A stretch of DNA of 64,000 nucleotides, taken from assembly GCF_011009015.1 (NCBI RefSeq), contig NZ_CP048878.1, positions 3,874,354 to 3,938,353 on the forward strand, given 5' to 3'. The position numbers and the translations under genes are program-made. The notes under the pieces were generated by a model that saw only the letters and a list, made by a program, of their open reading frames with translations, made no database searches and was not told the origin of the DNA. Source of the stretch: Spartinivicinus ruber (lineage in GTDB: Bacteria; Pseudomonadota; Gammaproteobacteria; Pseudomonadales; Zooshikellaceae). This document shows, piece by piece, positions 55,001-64,000 of this stretch (positions are counted from its first letter, which is position 1; every line of letters begins with the position of its first letter).

Positions 55001-58000
55001 TTAGTCACATCGCCCAAGCCAAAGAAAGAAGCTAACCCGTAACCAATTTTATCGCCTGTTGAAAGTGGTCCTACTTCTTTTTCATATTCTTTGATCGCTT
55101 TTGCTGCTTGTAGTGATTGGGAAATAGCTCCCATAATTAATGCACCAATCGCTACAATAGGCGCAAAAGGTGCAGTAGCTGGATTTAATAACATGACTCC
55201 AGCTGCCATGCCTAAGCCACCAGCAATGGTATCAAAACTACCCGACGCAATATCAAATTTTGCTAATTCATCACCTGCTCGCAACCGTAGTACACCATCT
55301 TTTATACTGAACGCACCATTCACAATATCCAAAGCACCGGTGACAACACTCAGTGGCCCAGCAACTTTGCCAAGCTTGCTTAGTTTGCTTATACCGCCTA
55401 ATGCTTTCATACCTTTTGAGCCACCAAACATTGAACGCATTAGCTTCATTGCATTGGTCCCTTTAGGCATGCGTAATTTCAGGCGCTTGGCAATATCACC
55501 AATATCTGCAGCTCCAGACAATAATTCTTCTGTTGCCCCTAATAAAGTGGATGATGCCTGTAAGTATGCAAGTGGGTTGTTAGGATCAAAGGTTCCTTGC
55601 GCTATACTCGTACCAAATAATCGCAAGCCATTGGCAGTACCAAATGAGCCATATAAAGACATGGCTCGCTGTCCCCAGCCACTCTTTAAAGTACGATCAC
55701 GTTGATCTCGCCGTTGTTGAACAATATCAGCTAGATCTGTATTCACTTGCTCTCGGCCTAATATTGTTTGAGCTTTCTTAGCTACACTTTCAGGTAAATC
55801 AATAGCAAGCTGATGACGTAAACCTTGAAAATCAGTTACCGGTTGTTTGTCATTAATTATGTCATTTATTGAGCTATCAGGATTACGCAAGATATCATCA
55901 GTCAACGACTCTTGTGCTACACGTATGATAGACTCTGGAGGCCTATTGCCACCATTTTCTCCATACAACCCCCAATAAAATGCCCTGAATAAATTATTTA
56001 CATCACTGCGCGGTTCACTGGATTGCACATTAACAGCTGCTGTATGCTCTGAGAATTTCACCTGAAATGACTCGTGCCCTTGAGCATCTACAGTTCTTAT
56101 TAAGTTAATTGGTGCATGTAGGGAACTAGTATTTTTACCAACGTTTTCTATTTCTCCTAGTCGATTACCATTAGCATCAATATGTTCAATTTGTATATTA
56201 CGTCGATATTTCTGTGTTAGCCTATCAAGCATATGACGATCATTATTGGTTAACGTTACTTGTGGCTCTCTATGGTTGATATAATTGACGAGCTCTCTCG
56301 CTGCAACCCTACTTTTTCCTTCCTCAGTGTAGTGAATGGTAAACTCACCATTTTCATTAGTACTTACACGCTCAATCAAGCTAATTGGACTATTACGTAA
56401 TTCTCTGTTGATATCCTCAGCTATATCTCTCTTATTTCCTTTTGCCCATTCATTTAGCTTTCCTAAAAAATCATCATAATCATTGGTTGTACCCAATAGC
56501 TCAGCAACTTTTGCTTCAAATTTTGCTTCATCACTGGTTAATGGAGAACCATTCCCTGAAATAATGGTTGCTTTTAAAAATAATTGCCGATTCCGACCAA
56601 AATTGACCGAATCCTGTAACAACCCAGCTACAGCCTTATCAAATCGCCAAGATAATTCAGCATTAGAACTAAAATCAGTACTCGCAGTAATGGGTTTGAA
56701 ATCAGTTTTTCCTGTTTCTCTAACTTTAATATCCAGCGCATAGGCTTCTGCTTTTGTTACATAAATAGGCTGATTATTTTTTGTATTGTGTTGAGCCTCA
56801 ATTTTATCTGCTATTGATTGGTAGAGGTCATTACCAGAGATTCGCTCGGTGGTTGTAGTGACTTGGCTAGGATTAGCTTCAGTTGGGTTTCGGCGTGTAA
56901 TGGTAATTTCGTCACTTGCTCGATCGACAGTGATAACCCGGCCATCAGCAAGCACTTGAGTAATTGGACCTCGGTAGGCATTGCTTCCCAAGGTTAAATC
57001 AATTTTAACTTTTTGATCACTTCGTTGTAACCGATCAAATTCAGTTTCAATTTTTGCTGAACTAGACGAAGGGTCATAATTGTTTTGGCTTATACGATTA
57101 AACTCATCTACAAAGTTTTGTTTAGCCTTAAGTACTTTATATTCGTTAGTTACCCCATCACCTTTGAAAAACTGCTCTAATACTTTCCGAAATCGATTAT
57201 TACCTAATACATTACGGTGATGGTCGATAAGCTTACCTTGAGCATTGCGTAGTTCTATGCGTCCATTACTATTGCGCGTAACAATGAAAGCGGGCAACCA
57301 ATGCTCTTCATTATTAATGGTAAATTTTCGTTGGATAACAAACCCAGCTGCTGTATTTTCTTTATTGCTCGTAGTAATACCTTCCTGTATTACACTCGCA
57401 GCAGCATAAGGGTCCATTACTTCATGCAGTTCTCCATTTTCAAAGTTCGACTGACCTACTCTGGTGGTTTTAACTGTTTCTAGAATATCTAAATTGCCAC
57501 CCAAATTAGTTAAATATTGATCAAACCGCCGAAGGTCTGCTAACTCTTGTGGAGAAGCCAAGTCATTAATCGCTAATTGCCGAATTTTCTCTATTGTCTC
57601 TTGGTTTGTTTTAAATTGTTGTCGACGTTTAGAGGTATCACTTCCCATTGCATCACGGACTATTTGTAATGCTCTACCTTTATTTTCTTCTAATGAACTG
57701 ATACCACGTTGCTCGTTAGTCATTCTAGAAATCCCAATTGCTGGGTCAATCTCCTCTCGAAATATAGAATTAACCAGCTTCATGCTATTTTTGCTATCAA
57801 GTCCAATTATGGTGATATTAAATCCACGCTTTTGCTCAATACTGCGCGTTTCCATTACCTCATAACCACTAACAGCAAAATTATCTTTATTATTTAATAT
57901 ATTTTGTATGCTGGTTTTGGCTTCTAAAATGTCTTTACCAACCTGTTCTATTTGTTGTTGTATACGCTGCTTTTCTGGTTCTGAGATATCATCTGTTATC

Positions 58001-60954
58001 TGACTATTGAATTCAGTTAGTCGTTGATTAAAGCTTTCACGTTGAGATGTGAGTTGCTGTACTTGCTGCCATTTATCATCTTTTAATTTTCGCTCAACTT
58101 GAATGAAGGTTGCTCCTTCTGCTTTATGCTTCAGTACATTTTTTAAGCGCCACATAGCGTCTGGGTCATTATTCAAAATACGAGCAAGATCTGGATAATA
58201 GTTAACTCTATCAATTAGATTACTTCCAGTAAGGTTTCCTGTTGTATGATAAAATTTATTGGTCAGAGGTAATTCATCAACACTAGGACTATTATCTTTG
58301 CTTTCAGCCTCTTTAGCATCATTATAATTTTTTATTTTTTCTTTTAGGTCACTAATTAAAAATGAGTGTCCACCACCACCCCATGTTGTTGAAACACTAT
58401 CACTGAAATCAGGATAAGTAATTTTAGTTAATCGGGACCAGAGACTAAAAGTTGTTTTCAAGCCCCAATCAACTTCTCTTCCCTTATATTTAACTGAAAA
58501 GCCATCAGACTCACCATTAGCTTTTGCTTCCCATTTAAATGTATAACTCCCTGAGGCTGCTATCCCTGCACCAAGTTTCAAGCCAGCAGACTTTCCTAAA
58601 CCAATAGCACCTTGCTCTCCGGTTTGAAATGGTGAATCTACATCTGTTGTACCTGAAGCAACAACACCTGTTACACTCAAGTCTACCGGTTTAAAATCAA
58701 TTCCTTTGGTGGCCTCAGGATTCCGCCTCCCATGATTTACTAGCCAATTAAAGTTTAACGCTTTATCTCCCTTGCTCAACATATCAATTAAACTAGTGAC
58801 ATCATTACTTTCAAGGTATGCTGTTGTTTTAACTTTTTTAGTTGTTTCAAACAACTTTAAGTCACCTTCAGCATAGGGAGCTATAAAGTAATTAACATTA
58901 TCGACTTTATTAGTGAATTGATAAGTCCCTACTTCTAGGGTTAAGCCTTCAAATTTTCCATTGGCACCCATAGTAACTTTCATACCATGAGAGTCTTTTT
59001 CAAACTCGATACTATTGTCACCTTTAATACCTGTTTTAGCTAATGCACCAATATTAAGGTTATCGCTAATTCCTGTACCCATAATATCAACTATTGAGGT
59101 TGTACCCCACTTTAAAGAAAGTGTTCCTTCAGACCCTAAGGTAAATTTAGCTCCTTCAGGCATAGAGTTGATAAACGCACTGAATTTTTCTGACAATTCT
59201 TTGTTATAAAGCGATTTTTGTTGTGCATTACCACTTATAGGAGGAGGCCGCAAACCAAGTAGCCGACTCAGCTGTTCCTGCACTACATAACTGCTTAGTA
59301 TTTTTTTACTGTCATTAACACTATTTTCTAAATTAGCCTGATAGTTTTTATCCAACCTGGAAAATAAATTTTTAAGCGGCAACATTAAGTTTTTTGCTGA
59401 GGCTGCATAACCAAATAATTTACCAGCAATGGTTCGCTTACCAATTGAGTGAGAGCCCGTTCTACTTTGATCCCAAGGCCCGACACTCACACCTAGATTT
59501 TTTAGAGAGCCGGTAGGATACATTCTACTCCATACTTCTTGCCATACTGTTTTGCCTTCAGTACGTTGAGACTGTTGATTGTCTGCATCAGTCGTCCGTT
59601 TTAATAATGTATCCAAATTACTGATAGCACGCTGCTGATTTTCCCAAGCGCGAACTCTACGCTTCATTTCTTGGTAATGCGAATGAGGTATATTGGTTTG
59701 CTCATCGACTACTTGAATATCCGGTACTGTTAACACACCAGGCAAACGAACTGGATTAGGACTTACATTTTCAGCGGTACGAGGTACCCACCTTGCCTGC
59801 TGCCACCAGGAAATACCTTTCCCTGGCTGACGAGCAGGTGACTCAGCATCTGTGAGATAATAGCCTTTACCACGTTTATAGGCTTTACCTGTTTCTTCAA
59901 GGGTACCTGCGACAAAATCAACCTTATATTCTTTCCCACTTGAAGAAATAGCATAAAGTTCACTATCACTCCCTTCACGTAACGCTGATAATGAAATGGG
60001 TTCCATCACACCCAGTTTATGCCCATGAGGTGATTTAAAGTGTGTTACTTGTTCTACTTTCCCTGATATTGGGTCTATGGATGTAATTGTGTTTGGGTTG
60101 GTCAGCGTTAGTATTCTTCCATCACGTACAACCATATCCCTTGCAATATCACCAGTCTGAGTCACATCTGCATTAGTATCGACCCGAGTTGCATACCAAG
60201 ACTTGCCTGAATCTAATCGAAAGACGGTTAATGTCTCGCTATCGCGCTGGCTTTCCCTGAATTGATTTTTGTATGTACCAACAAGTGCCGTACCATCATC
60301 TAAAAATGAAAGTGCACCAATATATCCATTCTTGTTATAATCCCAATGGAAATTATTAACCCGACACAGATCACCACTTTCTGTCAACTTTAATAATTCT
60401 TTTCCGCCGTTAGAGAGATAATAACTGCGGTCTTTAGGGTTATATGCTATCGCTGTAGTGGGAAATAAAGGACTTGCTTGTAAATAAATATCATGAGAGT
60501 TTCCTAAATAATGATCAACTCTTTGCTCATTTTTATTTAGCGAGCTAATATATAATCCACCATCCGAAGTCGAGTAAACAACCGGCATATTTGCAGGTTT
60601 TAAAAATTCTGACAGTTCTATATGGTTTATTTTTATTCTTTTATTGTCGCTATTTACAGTAATAGGATCAAAGGCAATATTACTATTGGTTAATGTATTT
60701 TTTTCTGATTTACTAATATTAGTATGATTTTCTTCTTGATGTCTGCCTTCTTCCTGATCAGAAGCTATTGCCTTACTAATACTTGAGTAAAACAGGTTAC
60801 TTATATTTTTTATGTTTTTACTTTCTTTCTTTGTTTTATCTTTTGGTTTAGTTGAACGGCGCTGGGGGGATGAATGAATAATTTCTGGAGCATCAATATC
60901 ATTTTGTATTGTTAAACTACCATTAGTTTGGTGGTCAATTGGTGGCATAGACAT
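52015..60954 (-). CDS. Giant AvrE-like/TcdAB-like candidate T3SS effector (toxin B)
   Basis: A 2979-residue paralogue of toxin A without a signal peptide. After a polar N-terminus it has a region (about residues 95-430) of short repeated strands (NKNGYIGALSFLDDGTALVGTYK, YAISSSGKEYKVDF) that looks like a beta-propeller, as at the start of AvrE/DspE effectors; toxin A lacks it. The shared core begins KTVWQEVWSRMYPTG near residue 465. The hydrophobic segment (about 1850-1955, with GPLSVVTGALDIVNGAF) matches the toxin A segment. Both end with a WFRYDGARGKHLIVDS block, after which B is short. AGGAG precedes the ATG. Catalytic domains were not identified. Confidence 0.6.
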   Translation of the reverse strand: MSMPPIDHQTNGSLTIQNDIDAPEIIHSSPQRRSTKPKDKTKKESKNIKNISNLFYSSISKAIASDQEEGRHQEENHTNISKSEKNTLTNSNIAFDPITVNSDNKRIKINHIELSEFLKPANMPVVYSTSDGGLYISSLNKNEQRVDHYLGNSHDIYLQASPLFPTTAIAYNPKDRSYYLSNGGKELLKLTESGDLCRVNNFHWDYNKNGYIGALSFLDDGTALVGTYKNQFRESQRDSETLTVFRLDSGKSWYATRVDTNADVTQTGDIARDMVVRDGRILTLTNPNTITSIDPISGKVEQVTHFKSPHGHKLGVMEPISLSALREGSDSELYAISSSGKEYKVDFVAGTLEETGKAYKRGKGYYLTDAESPARQPGKGISWWQQARWVPRTAENVSPNPVRLPGVLTVPDIQVVDEQTNIPHSHYQEMKRRVRAWENQQRAISNLDTLLKRTTDADNQQSQRTEGKTVWQEVWSRMYPTGSLKNLGVSVGPWDQSRTGSHSIGKRTIAGKLFGYAASAKNLMLPLKNLFSRLDKNYQANLENSVNDSKKILSSYVVQEQLSRLLGLRPPPISGNAQQKSLYNKELSEKFSAFINSMPEGAKFTLGSEGTLSLKWGTTSIVDIMGTGISDNLNIGALAKTGIKGDNSIEFEKDSHGMKVTMGANGKFEGLTLEVGTYQFTNKVDNVNYFIAPYAEGDLKLFETTKKVKTTAYLESNDVTSLIDMLSKGDKALNFNWLVNHGRRNPEATKGIDFKPVDLSVTGVVASGTTDVDSPFQTGEQGAIGLGKSAGLKLGAGIAASGSYTFKWEAKANGESDGFSVKYKGREVDWGLKTTFSLWSRLTKITYPDFSDSVSTTWGGGGHSFLISDLKEKIKNYNDAKEAESKDNSPSVDELPLTNKFYHTTGNLTGSNLIDRVNYYPDLARILNNDPDAMWRLKNVLKHKAEGATFIQVERKLKDDKWQQVQQLTSQRESFNQRLTEFNSQITDDISEPEKQRIQQQIEQVGKDILEAKTSIQNILNNKDNFAVSGYEVMETRSIEQKRGFNITIIGLDSKNSMKLVNSIFREEIDPAIGISRMTNEQRGISSLEENKGRALQIVRDAMGSDTSKRRQQFKTNQETIEKIRQLAINDLASPQELADLRRFDQYLTNLGGNLDILETVKTTRVGQSNFENGELHEVMDPYAAASVIQEGITTSNKENTAAGFVIQRKFTINNEEHWLPAFIVTRNSNGRIELRNAQGKLIDHHRNVLGNNRFRKVLEQFFKGDGVTNEYKVLKAKQNFVDEFNRISQNNYDPSSSSAKIETEFDRLQRSDQKVKIDLTLGSNAYRGPITQVLADGRVITVDRASDEITITRRNPTEANPSQVTTTTERISGNDLYQSIADKIEAQHNTKNNQPIYVTKAEAYALDIKVRETGKTDFKPITASTDFSSNAELSWRFDKAVAGLLQDSVNFGRNRQLFLKATIISGNGSPLTSDEAKFEAKVAELLGTTNDYDDFLGKLNEWAKGNKRDIAEDINRELRNSPISLIERVSTNENGEFTIHYTEEGKSRVAARELVNYINHREPQVTLTNNDRHMLDRLTQKYRRNIQIEHIDANGNRLGEIENVGKNTSSLHAPINLIRTVDAQGHESFQVKFSEHTAAVNVQSSEPRSDVNNLFRAFYWGLYGENGGNRPPESIIRVAQESLTDDILRNPDSSINDIINDKQPVTDFQGLRHQLAIDLPESVAKKAQTILGREQVNTDLADIVQQRRDQRDRTLKSGWGQRAMSLYGSFGTANGLRLFGTSIAQGTFDPNNPLAYLQASSTLLGATEELLSGAADIGDIAKRLKLRMPKGTNAMKLMRSMFGGSKGMKALGGISKLSKLGKVAGPLSVVTGALDIVNGAFSIKDGVLRLRAGDELAKFDIASGSFDTIAGGLGMAAGVMLLNPATAPFAPIVAIGALIMGAISQSLQAAKAIKEYEKEVGPLSTGDKIGYGLASFFGLGDVTKWGKKLKEVRREKAITERKEMIANQKELIEQVFRMSGDMKTDTSAMYPGSATYLYGQHPSMRKMTQAELEASNKKLKELGVSDEEIKRLTPDTLNDGPGSIMTEKRGFGSLEKAIFYDVNDGFDPNNAEGYQRVNQQTDTQLRENTGSRTLAFAYRGSAKDRFVNGFEDKSNSFIATEAVGQSYFGKTKDDSSVFTTGRATLLVEGKENLQKVLLEEAKAKNDKALEKNVNHFFDWMYALANGDAAQVIAAFKADKLPNQAYWDKLHEIENDKTIDNTLRRERLTAHLRSQRYVPDIFNEVKQDQHALNAARVYLTEKQLGSVGESLTKSRQIDFHGNEGRDSVSFILNPANPQDRTQRNNQINVRAEAISLGEDTKIVISENESDSSLIATGTESFMIQGNHKTGTIDVDLNTQDDDSLITGKTFMLGGSDVVKLNTGTGKDNVFQIENAELAIINVGHTKSAYVLGNQIKGNVLFHNKNAGGDDTTVIDISAWKSIEELRFELSDGRLKVIDAFSERSLYIDDKSSVLLMAKDSQGREVTLGQEQIELLQLNQRLVGTNLIANDIEYIQGSKAIELDEEDLQLQLRGEGTATIQRSAASQDVLFIVDKGIQLNLSDIHDGDRFKLNGIKFENTEIINNGISHSPTQQSLVQIDPAKTLAANLQFTVEYDDQLVRYYTDDTGRLRLQPTMPLATDVAQQQPAAMPKGARVLNKLDTSIPVLFQNYVNELWRLPNGLIIDAKAGKVFDQQGYQYKHATYDAENKKITYSTQHNNQLEIDFSNPNQENIKSRIAPFEAKVLADGRWYFASDEYSDPSRGRVTDNFVVDPQNWRVYVSQYDYANLQYKQVTNTDGSPEYAWFSHQGMNRVNDDSVKYLWFRYDGARGKHLIVDSATGPGYLYSNEKVVGLTPDQFYKTIFNAQHGNLDKGRFEALPGDGSADRPEKMFLYSRWVPGHDDKYLTDAYYKDKPELAKVLKYFYQDIKEKGITTEEYTKS

Positions 60955-61169
60955 ACTACTTGCTCCTAATAACCATTCAGTTTATTTTGTTATTGTCTTG
61001 TAATTATTAATTTCTTAGTTTTACTCCATTGTTAATTGAGTAACCAGAATAGTAAGTGAAAATAGTCACAACAGTTAATGAGAAATATTTTATTAGAGTG
61101 GGTCGATTCGATTAGTTGGTAGTAAATTATTGATATGCATCACATCAGCAGGATAAGCTAAATAGAAAA

Positions 61170-61196
61170 AAAAAGCAGGCCAACAGCCTGCTTTTT
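61170..61196. terminator. Terminator of the transglutaminase gene
   Basis: GCAGGC-CAACA-GCCTGC stem with A- and T-runs on both sides, so it works in either direction. It lies 45 bases after the transglutaminase stop. The rest of 60955-61241 holds the promoter region of toxin B. Confidence 0.85.
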
Positions 61197-61241
61197 GGTT
61201 ATATCCTTTGCACTAGGTGTACACTTAAAGGAAACGAATGG

Positions 61242-62756
61242 TTATTGAGAAGCTCTCTTAAATAGCTCTTCAACAACACTAGTTAAAGGTTGACTGTATT
61301 TAGACATCCAAGCTGCTTGGCTTTTCCAGCTTTGTGGTATACTTTCACCTTCTTTCCACTCACCATTACCAGTTACATAACTCATAGCACGTTGGGTTGG
61401 GCCAGGTGTCCATAAGAAGTCTGGATGCTTGTTAGTATACCACTCACCGCCAATAATATTACCATTTTTATCTAGTTCTAAGTCATATGTATAACGAACA
61501 GAGGTAATTCCATCAAAGCGAGAATCATCATATTCACGATGAGTTGGGCTAGTTTCGACAATATACTTCATCTGCATTCTTACACCCACCACATTGGCTG
61601 CATTAGAAGCGCGATATTGCTTGAATTTATCTTTTGAATAATCTTCAAGTGCAATCATTGCTTCTTTTGCATTATCATACGCTACGCCTGTTTCTGGGTT
61701 GAAATAAGTATAAGTATAGCTGTAAACTGGTTGGTTCCAGACCTGGTAATCGTAAGTTGCATCAATAATAAAGCTACGCTTGCTTACCCCCAACTGGTTA
61801 ACAACAGACTGGTGCCAGCTGCCTGGGTTAGTATCAAAACATTTCTGGTCTTTAATACGACCATTTTCGTCTGTAGCAGGGTTTTTCGTATTACAACGGC
61901 CGCCAATAAAACGTACACCTGGTGATGCTTCAGCCCACAGCAAGGTACCGAGCGCTTTAATATCAGATGGGTAAAATTTAATGTCTTCACCGTTAGCTCC
62001 TCTAACGACAATGCTATGCTTAGGTCTAGGCAACATGTAAGCTGCTGGCGCCCAACCATGACATAACCCCATCCAACGCTCAACACTGCCATTTCGGTCG
62101 TAGTAAGACTTACCCATATTCCAGTTTGAAGCTGTCATACTGTAGCCACTGTCGCCAACCAGTAAGTCATATTTTTCTGAAGGAGATAAGTTATCAAGAT
62201 TACCAGAAGTCACATAATCAGCAGGCAATTTAGTCTGATTAGCAAAAGTCCAATAATCATTCCAATCGCTAGGTCTTGCTGCCCATAAATCAGGATCAGC
62301 ATAGCGATTGCCTAACGCACCATTATATAAAGGCCAATAAGTATCAGACCAAGGCACTTCATCTAACTGAGCACTACGCAGATTCTGTGCATCCATCGTA
62401 TGGACGTTACGAATTAATTGATAACCACCATCAACTAAACGAGCAGGGTTATCATTATACTGGCTGGCTGCTCTCGCATAACCAGCACGTTTTTTTGCTT
62501 TTACAATGGATTTTTTAAATTGGTCTTTTTTGGTGATAAAATCTTTAGACTCAATTTCTTCTTGTGTAAATTTAGATACTACAACACCTTGAGCACTTTC
62601 TTTAGCAGGTATTTCATTCATCACTTGCTGTGGGTTTTGATGAAAACGCCCTAAAAACTGAGAAATATCAGCTTGCTCTGCCTGGCTAACAGCAGCATTT
62701 GCTTGAATGCTTGCAGCCAATAAAGTCATTGCAAAGAGAGGTTTGTAAGTTTTCAT
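61242..62756 (-). CDS. Secreted GP42/elicitor-type transglutaminase
   Basis: A 504-residue exported protein: signal peptide (residues 1-21, ANA-A), a leader (about 22-120), then the catalytic part with CHGWAPAAYMLP, in which Cys232 is the likely nucleophile; His315 and Asp332 lie in suitable later blocks. The stretch VWNQPVYSYTYTY (339-351) contains VWNQPV, the core of the Pep-13 elicitor motif (VWNQPVRGF...) of Phytophthora GP42. Homologues occur in oomycetes and marine vibrios (TGase_elicitor family). It probably cross-links proteins outside the cell, with possible host effects; that is inferred. Monocistronic. Confidence 0.85.
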   Translation of the reverse strand: MKTYKPLFAMTLLAASIQANAAVSQAEQADISQFLGRFHQNPQQVMNEIPAKESAQGVVVSKFTQEEIESKDFITKKDQFKKSIVKAKKRAGYARAASQYNDNPARLVDGGYQLIRNVHTMDAQNLRSAQLDEVPWSDTYWPLYNGALGNRYADPDLWAARPSDWNDYWTFANQTKLPADYVTSGNLDNLSPSEKYDLLVGDSGYSMTASNWNMGKSYYDRNGSVERWMGLCHGWAPAAYMLPRPKHSIVVRGANGEDIKFYPSDIKALGTLLWAEASPGVRFIGGRCNTKNPATDENGRIKDQKCFDTNPGSWHQSVVNQLGVSKRSFIIDATYDYQVWNQPVYSYTYTYFNPETGVAYDNAKEAMIALEDYSKDKFKQYRASNAANVVGVRMQMKYIVETSPTHREYDDSRFDGITSVRYTYDLELDKNGNIIGGEWYTNKHPDFLWTPGPTQRAMSYVTGNGEWKEGESIPQSWKSQAAWMSKYSQPLTSVVEELFKRASQ

Positions 62757-63223
62757 TGAGTTTCCTTTTATATTTAGTTTTTTATTACTGCTTTTTTGGA
62801 AAAAGCAATTCTCTACTAACCAGCAGTAAACTGGTTAGTAAATTCTGTTGTGACTAAGAAACAGTAAAATCCCTATTAAGTTTTAAATCATTTACAAATA
62901 CACTTATCTAAAGTCGGTACTTATTTATCTAATTTCATCTATGATACATTAGAAATTTAATTTAACCCGTTAAATACCATATTAAATCCCAATTAACACC
63001 AACTTTAGTAAAACAAATAATAAGCGCTTTGGTTTAGTGTTATAGCCTATTAAATAAAGGCACTAACCAACGTAACGCTGATAGAAATACTGAAGATACA
63101 AATTTATAATTTAATAACTGATATTGCTTCAAGCTTATCCATGTACTGTTGTACGGGATTATCATTATTGCTTTCACCTAACATTTTGAGAAATTATATT
63201 TTAAAATCTCTCAAACAATCACA

Positions 63224-63250
63224 TCTTTAATCTTTAATCTTTAATCTTTA
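63224..63250. repeat. Short tandem repeat TCTTTAA
   Basis: Nearly four copies of TCTTTAA in direct succession. No gene promoter can be tied to it, so its meaning is unclear. Confidence 0.75.
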
Positions 63251-63663
63251 TCCAGATTTAGGTTTATTATAATCAGTGGTTGTTAGCATGATTATGACTT
63301 AAATCAACTACACAATCTCTGTCTTGTGTGGGCGGAATTATGTCACATTCCTGTTTTACTTGGCTAGTTTTCCTTTAAAAAAGTCAATTTTCAATTAATA
63401 CAAAATGTATGCAGTATGCAAGCATTTACAGCTGTGCAACATTAAAACAATTTGACGCTTTTCTGGCTAAAAAAAGTTTATCTATACAACTAACGTCTAA
63501 TACATCATGAACTTTATGATTTATTTTCCTATCTATTATGACCGGTGTTTATTTTAGGCTATTTAAATTAAATTCAATCAAGCAAATACTTGCTAATCAG
63601 ACAAAGCTCAATGAAACTATTCATTGCTGTGAAGGTAAATGATTAAAGGAAAAATTAAATAGT

Positions 63664-63689
63664 AAAGGGCATAAGTAACAATGCCCTTT
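63664..63689 (-). terminator. Hairpin after ribB
   Basis: Arms AAAGGGCAT and ATGCCCTTT with an 8-base loop, 28 bases beyond the ribB stop. Confidence 0.7.
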
Positions 63690-63716
63690 ATTTATGCAAC
63701 ATGACGGTTCAGTTAA

Positions 63717-64000
63717 CTATAAAGCTGTTTTACAAGCGTCCTTATCTTGTCGATACCTTACAATATCCTCGATAGACACGATGGGCATATGATGGGCATT
63801 AGAAAAGCGTAATATCTCTTGTTGGTTCGCCATCGTGCCATCAGCATTCATTAACTCACATAAAACACCAGCAGGTTTTAATTGGGCTAATTTCATCAGA
63901 TCAATAACACCTTCTGTATGACCTCGCCGAGATAACACACCACCAGGCCTTGCCCTCAATGGAAAAACATGGCCTGGCCAACGTAAATCAGTCGGCTTTG
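63717..64000 (-). CDS. ribB: 3,4-dihydroxy-2-butanone 4-phosphate synthase, C-terminal part
   Basis: The frame enters from the right edge, so the N-terminus is outside the window. The visible part reads [20 protein letters not shown], then [12 protein letters not shown] and [16 protein letters not shown], the conserved RibB C-terminal half including substrate-binding His/Thr/Glu (HTE). It makes the four-carbon unit of riboflavin from ribulose 5-phosphate. The chain stops soon after IEDIVRYR, so this copy is RibB alone and not a RibBA fusion. An FMN riboswitch, if any, would lie beyond the window. Confidence 0.92.
   Translation of the reverse strand, partial: KPTDLRWPGHVFPLRARPGGVLSRRGHTEGVIDLMKLAQLKPAGVLCELMNADGTMANQQEILRFSNAHHMPIVSIEDIVRYRQDKDACKTAL

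Larger units (their letters stand above)
62757..63716. other. Intergenic region upstream of the transglutaminase
   Basis: About 960 AT-rich bases with no credible gene on either strand. It contains the promoter of the transglutaminase on its left side, a 7-bp tandem repeat at 63224-63250 and the ribB terminator at 63664-63689. An IS remnant or pseudogene could not be recognised. Confidence 0.45.

Noticed and set aside
55091-55705. 204-codon plus-strand frame inside toxin B
   Set aside because: Mirror frame of the Ala/Gly-rich hydrophobic segment of toxin B. It has no ribosome site, and the toxin frame is open for 2979 codons.
63224-63250. CRISPR or phase-variation tract
   Set aside because: It is a plain 7-bp tandem repeat of four units without spacers and not placed in a promoter or coding start that I can define.

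Overview
The window looks like a chromosomal segment of a moderately AT-rich marine gammaproteobacterium. The housekeeping genes (UshA, Lpp-type lipoprotein, ribonuclease Z, RibB, YcbL-type hydrolase, AlkB-like dioxygenase) are gammaproteobacterial in type. A Zooshikella/Spartinivicinus-like oceanospirillalean is a guess only. No rRNA, tRNA, CRISPR array or complete insertion sequence was seen.

Positions 1-26.8 kb are mostly core or envelope genes: an ATP-grasp protein coupled to a DedA protein, DinB and NRDE proteins, an Lpp lipoprotein beside an L,D-transpeptidase, a large chemoreceptor, an MBL hydrolase/HNH/AlkB cluster, ribonuclease Z and a LuxR-type regulator. From 13.8 to 15.2 kb there is a gene-poor stretch holding a compact, highly structured minus-strand transcription unit that encodes a possible 12-residue peptide. 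An uncharacterised four-gene operon with a classical AAA+ ATPase follows (15.2-20.7 kb), then a lipoprotein-type UshA, a solute-binding protein paired with a degenerate sensor kinase, and a divergent MarR/EamA pair.

Positions 26.8-61 kb form a secretion and virulence island, visibly AT-richer than its flanks in the 34-51 kb part. A nearly complete type III secretion system lies on the minus strand in the order needle candidate, sctD, a small TPR protein, sctI, sctJ, sctK, sctL, sctN, sctO, sctQ, sctR, sctS, sctT, sctU, Tad-type secretin, TadD-like TPR lipoprotein, ISL3-like zinc-finger/HTH protein, sctV, short secretin N-domain protein, NmrA-like protein. The split secretin and gene order match rhizobial (Rhc) systems and the second T3SS of some Pseudomonas syringae. 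A small harpin-like gene sits at one end. Two giant paralogous proteins (2352 and 2979 residues) bracket the system; their regions look AvrE/DspE-like (beta-rich) and TcdA/TcdB- or Mcf-like (hydrophobic membrane-insertion segment), so they are inferred to be the main secreted toxins. SctU has lost its NPTH self-cleavage motif.

The right edge carries a secreted transglutaminase of the oomycete GP42 elicitor/marine Vibrio type, including the core of the Pep-13 elicitor motif, and then the 3' part of ribB. Together the island genes suggest close contact with a eukaryotic host. That is inference from gene content. GC statements are by eye, not computed.
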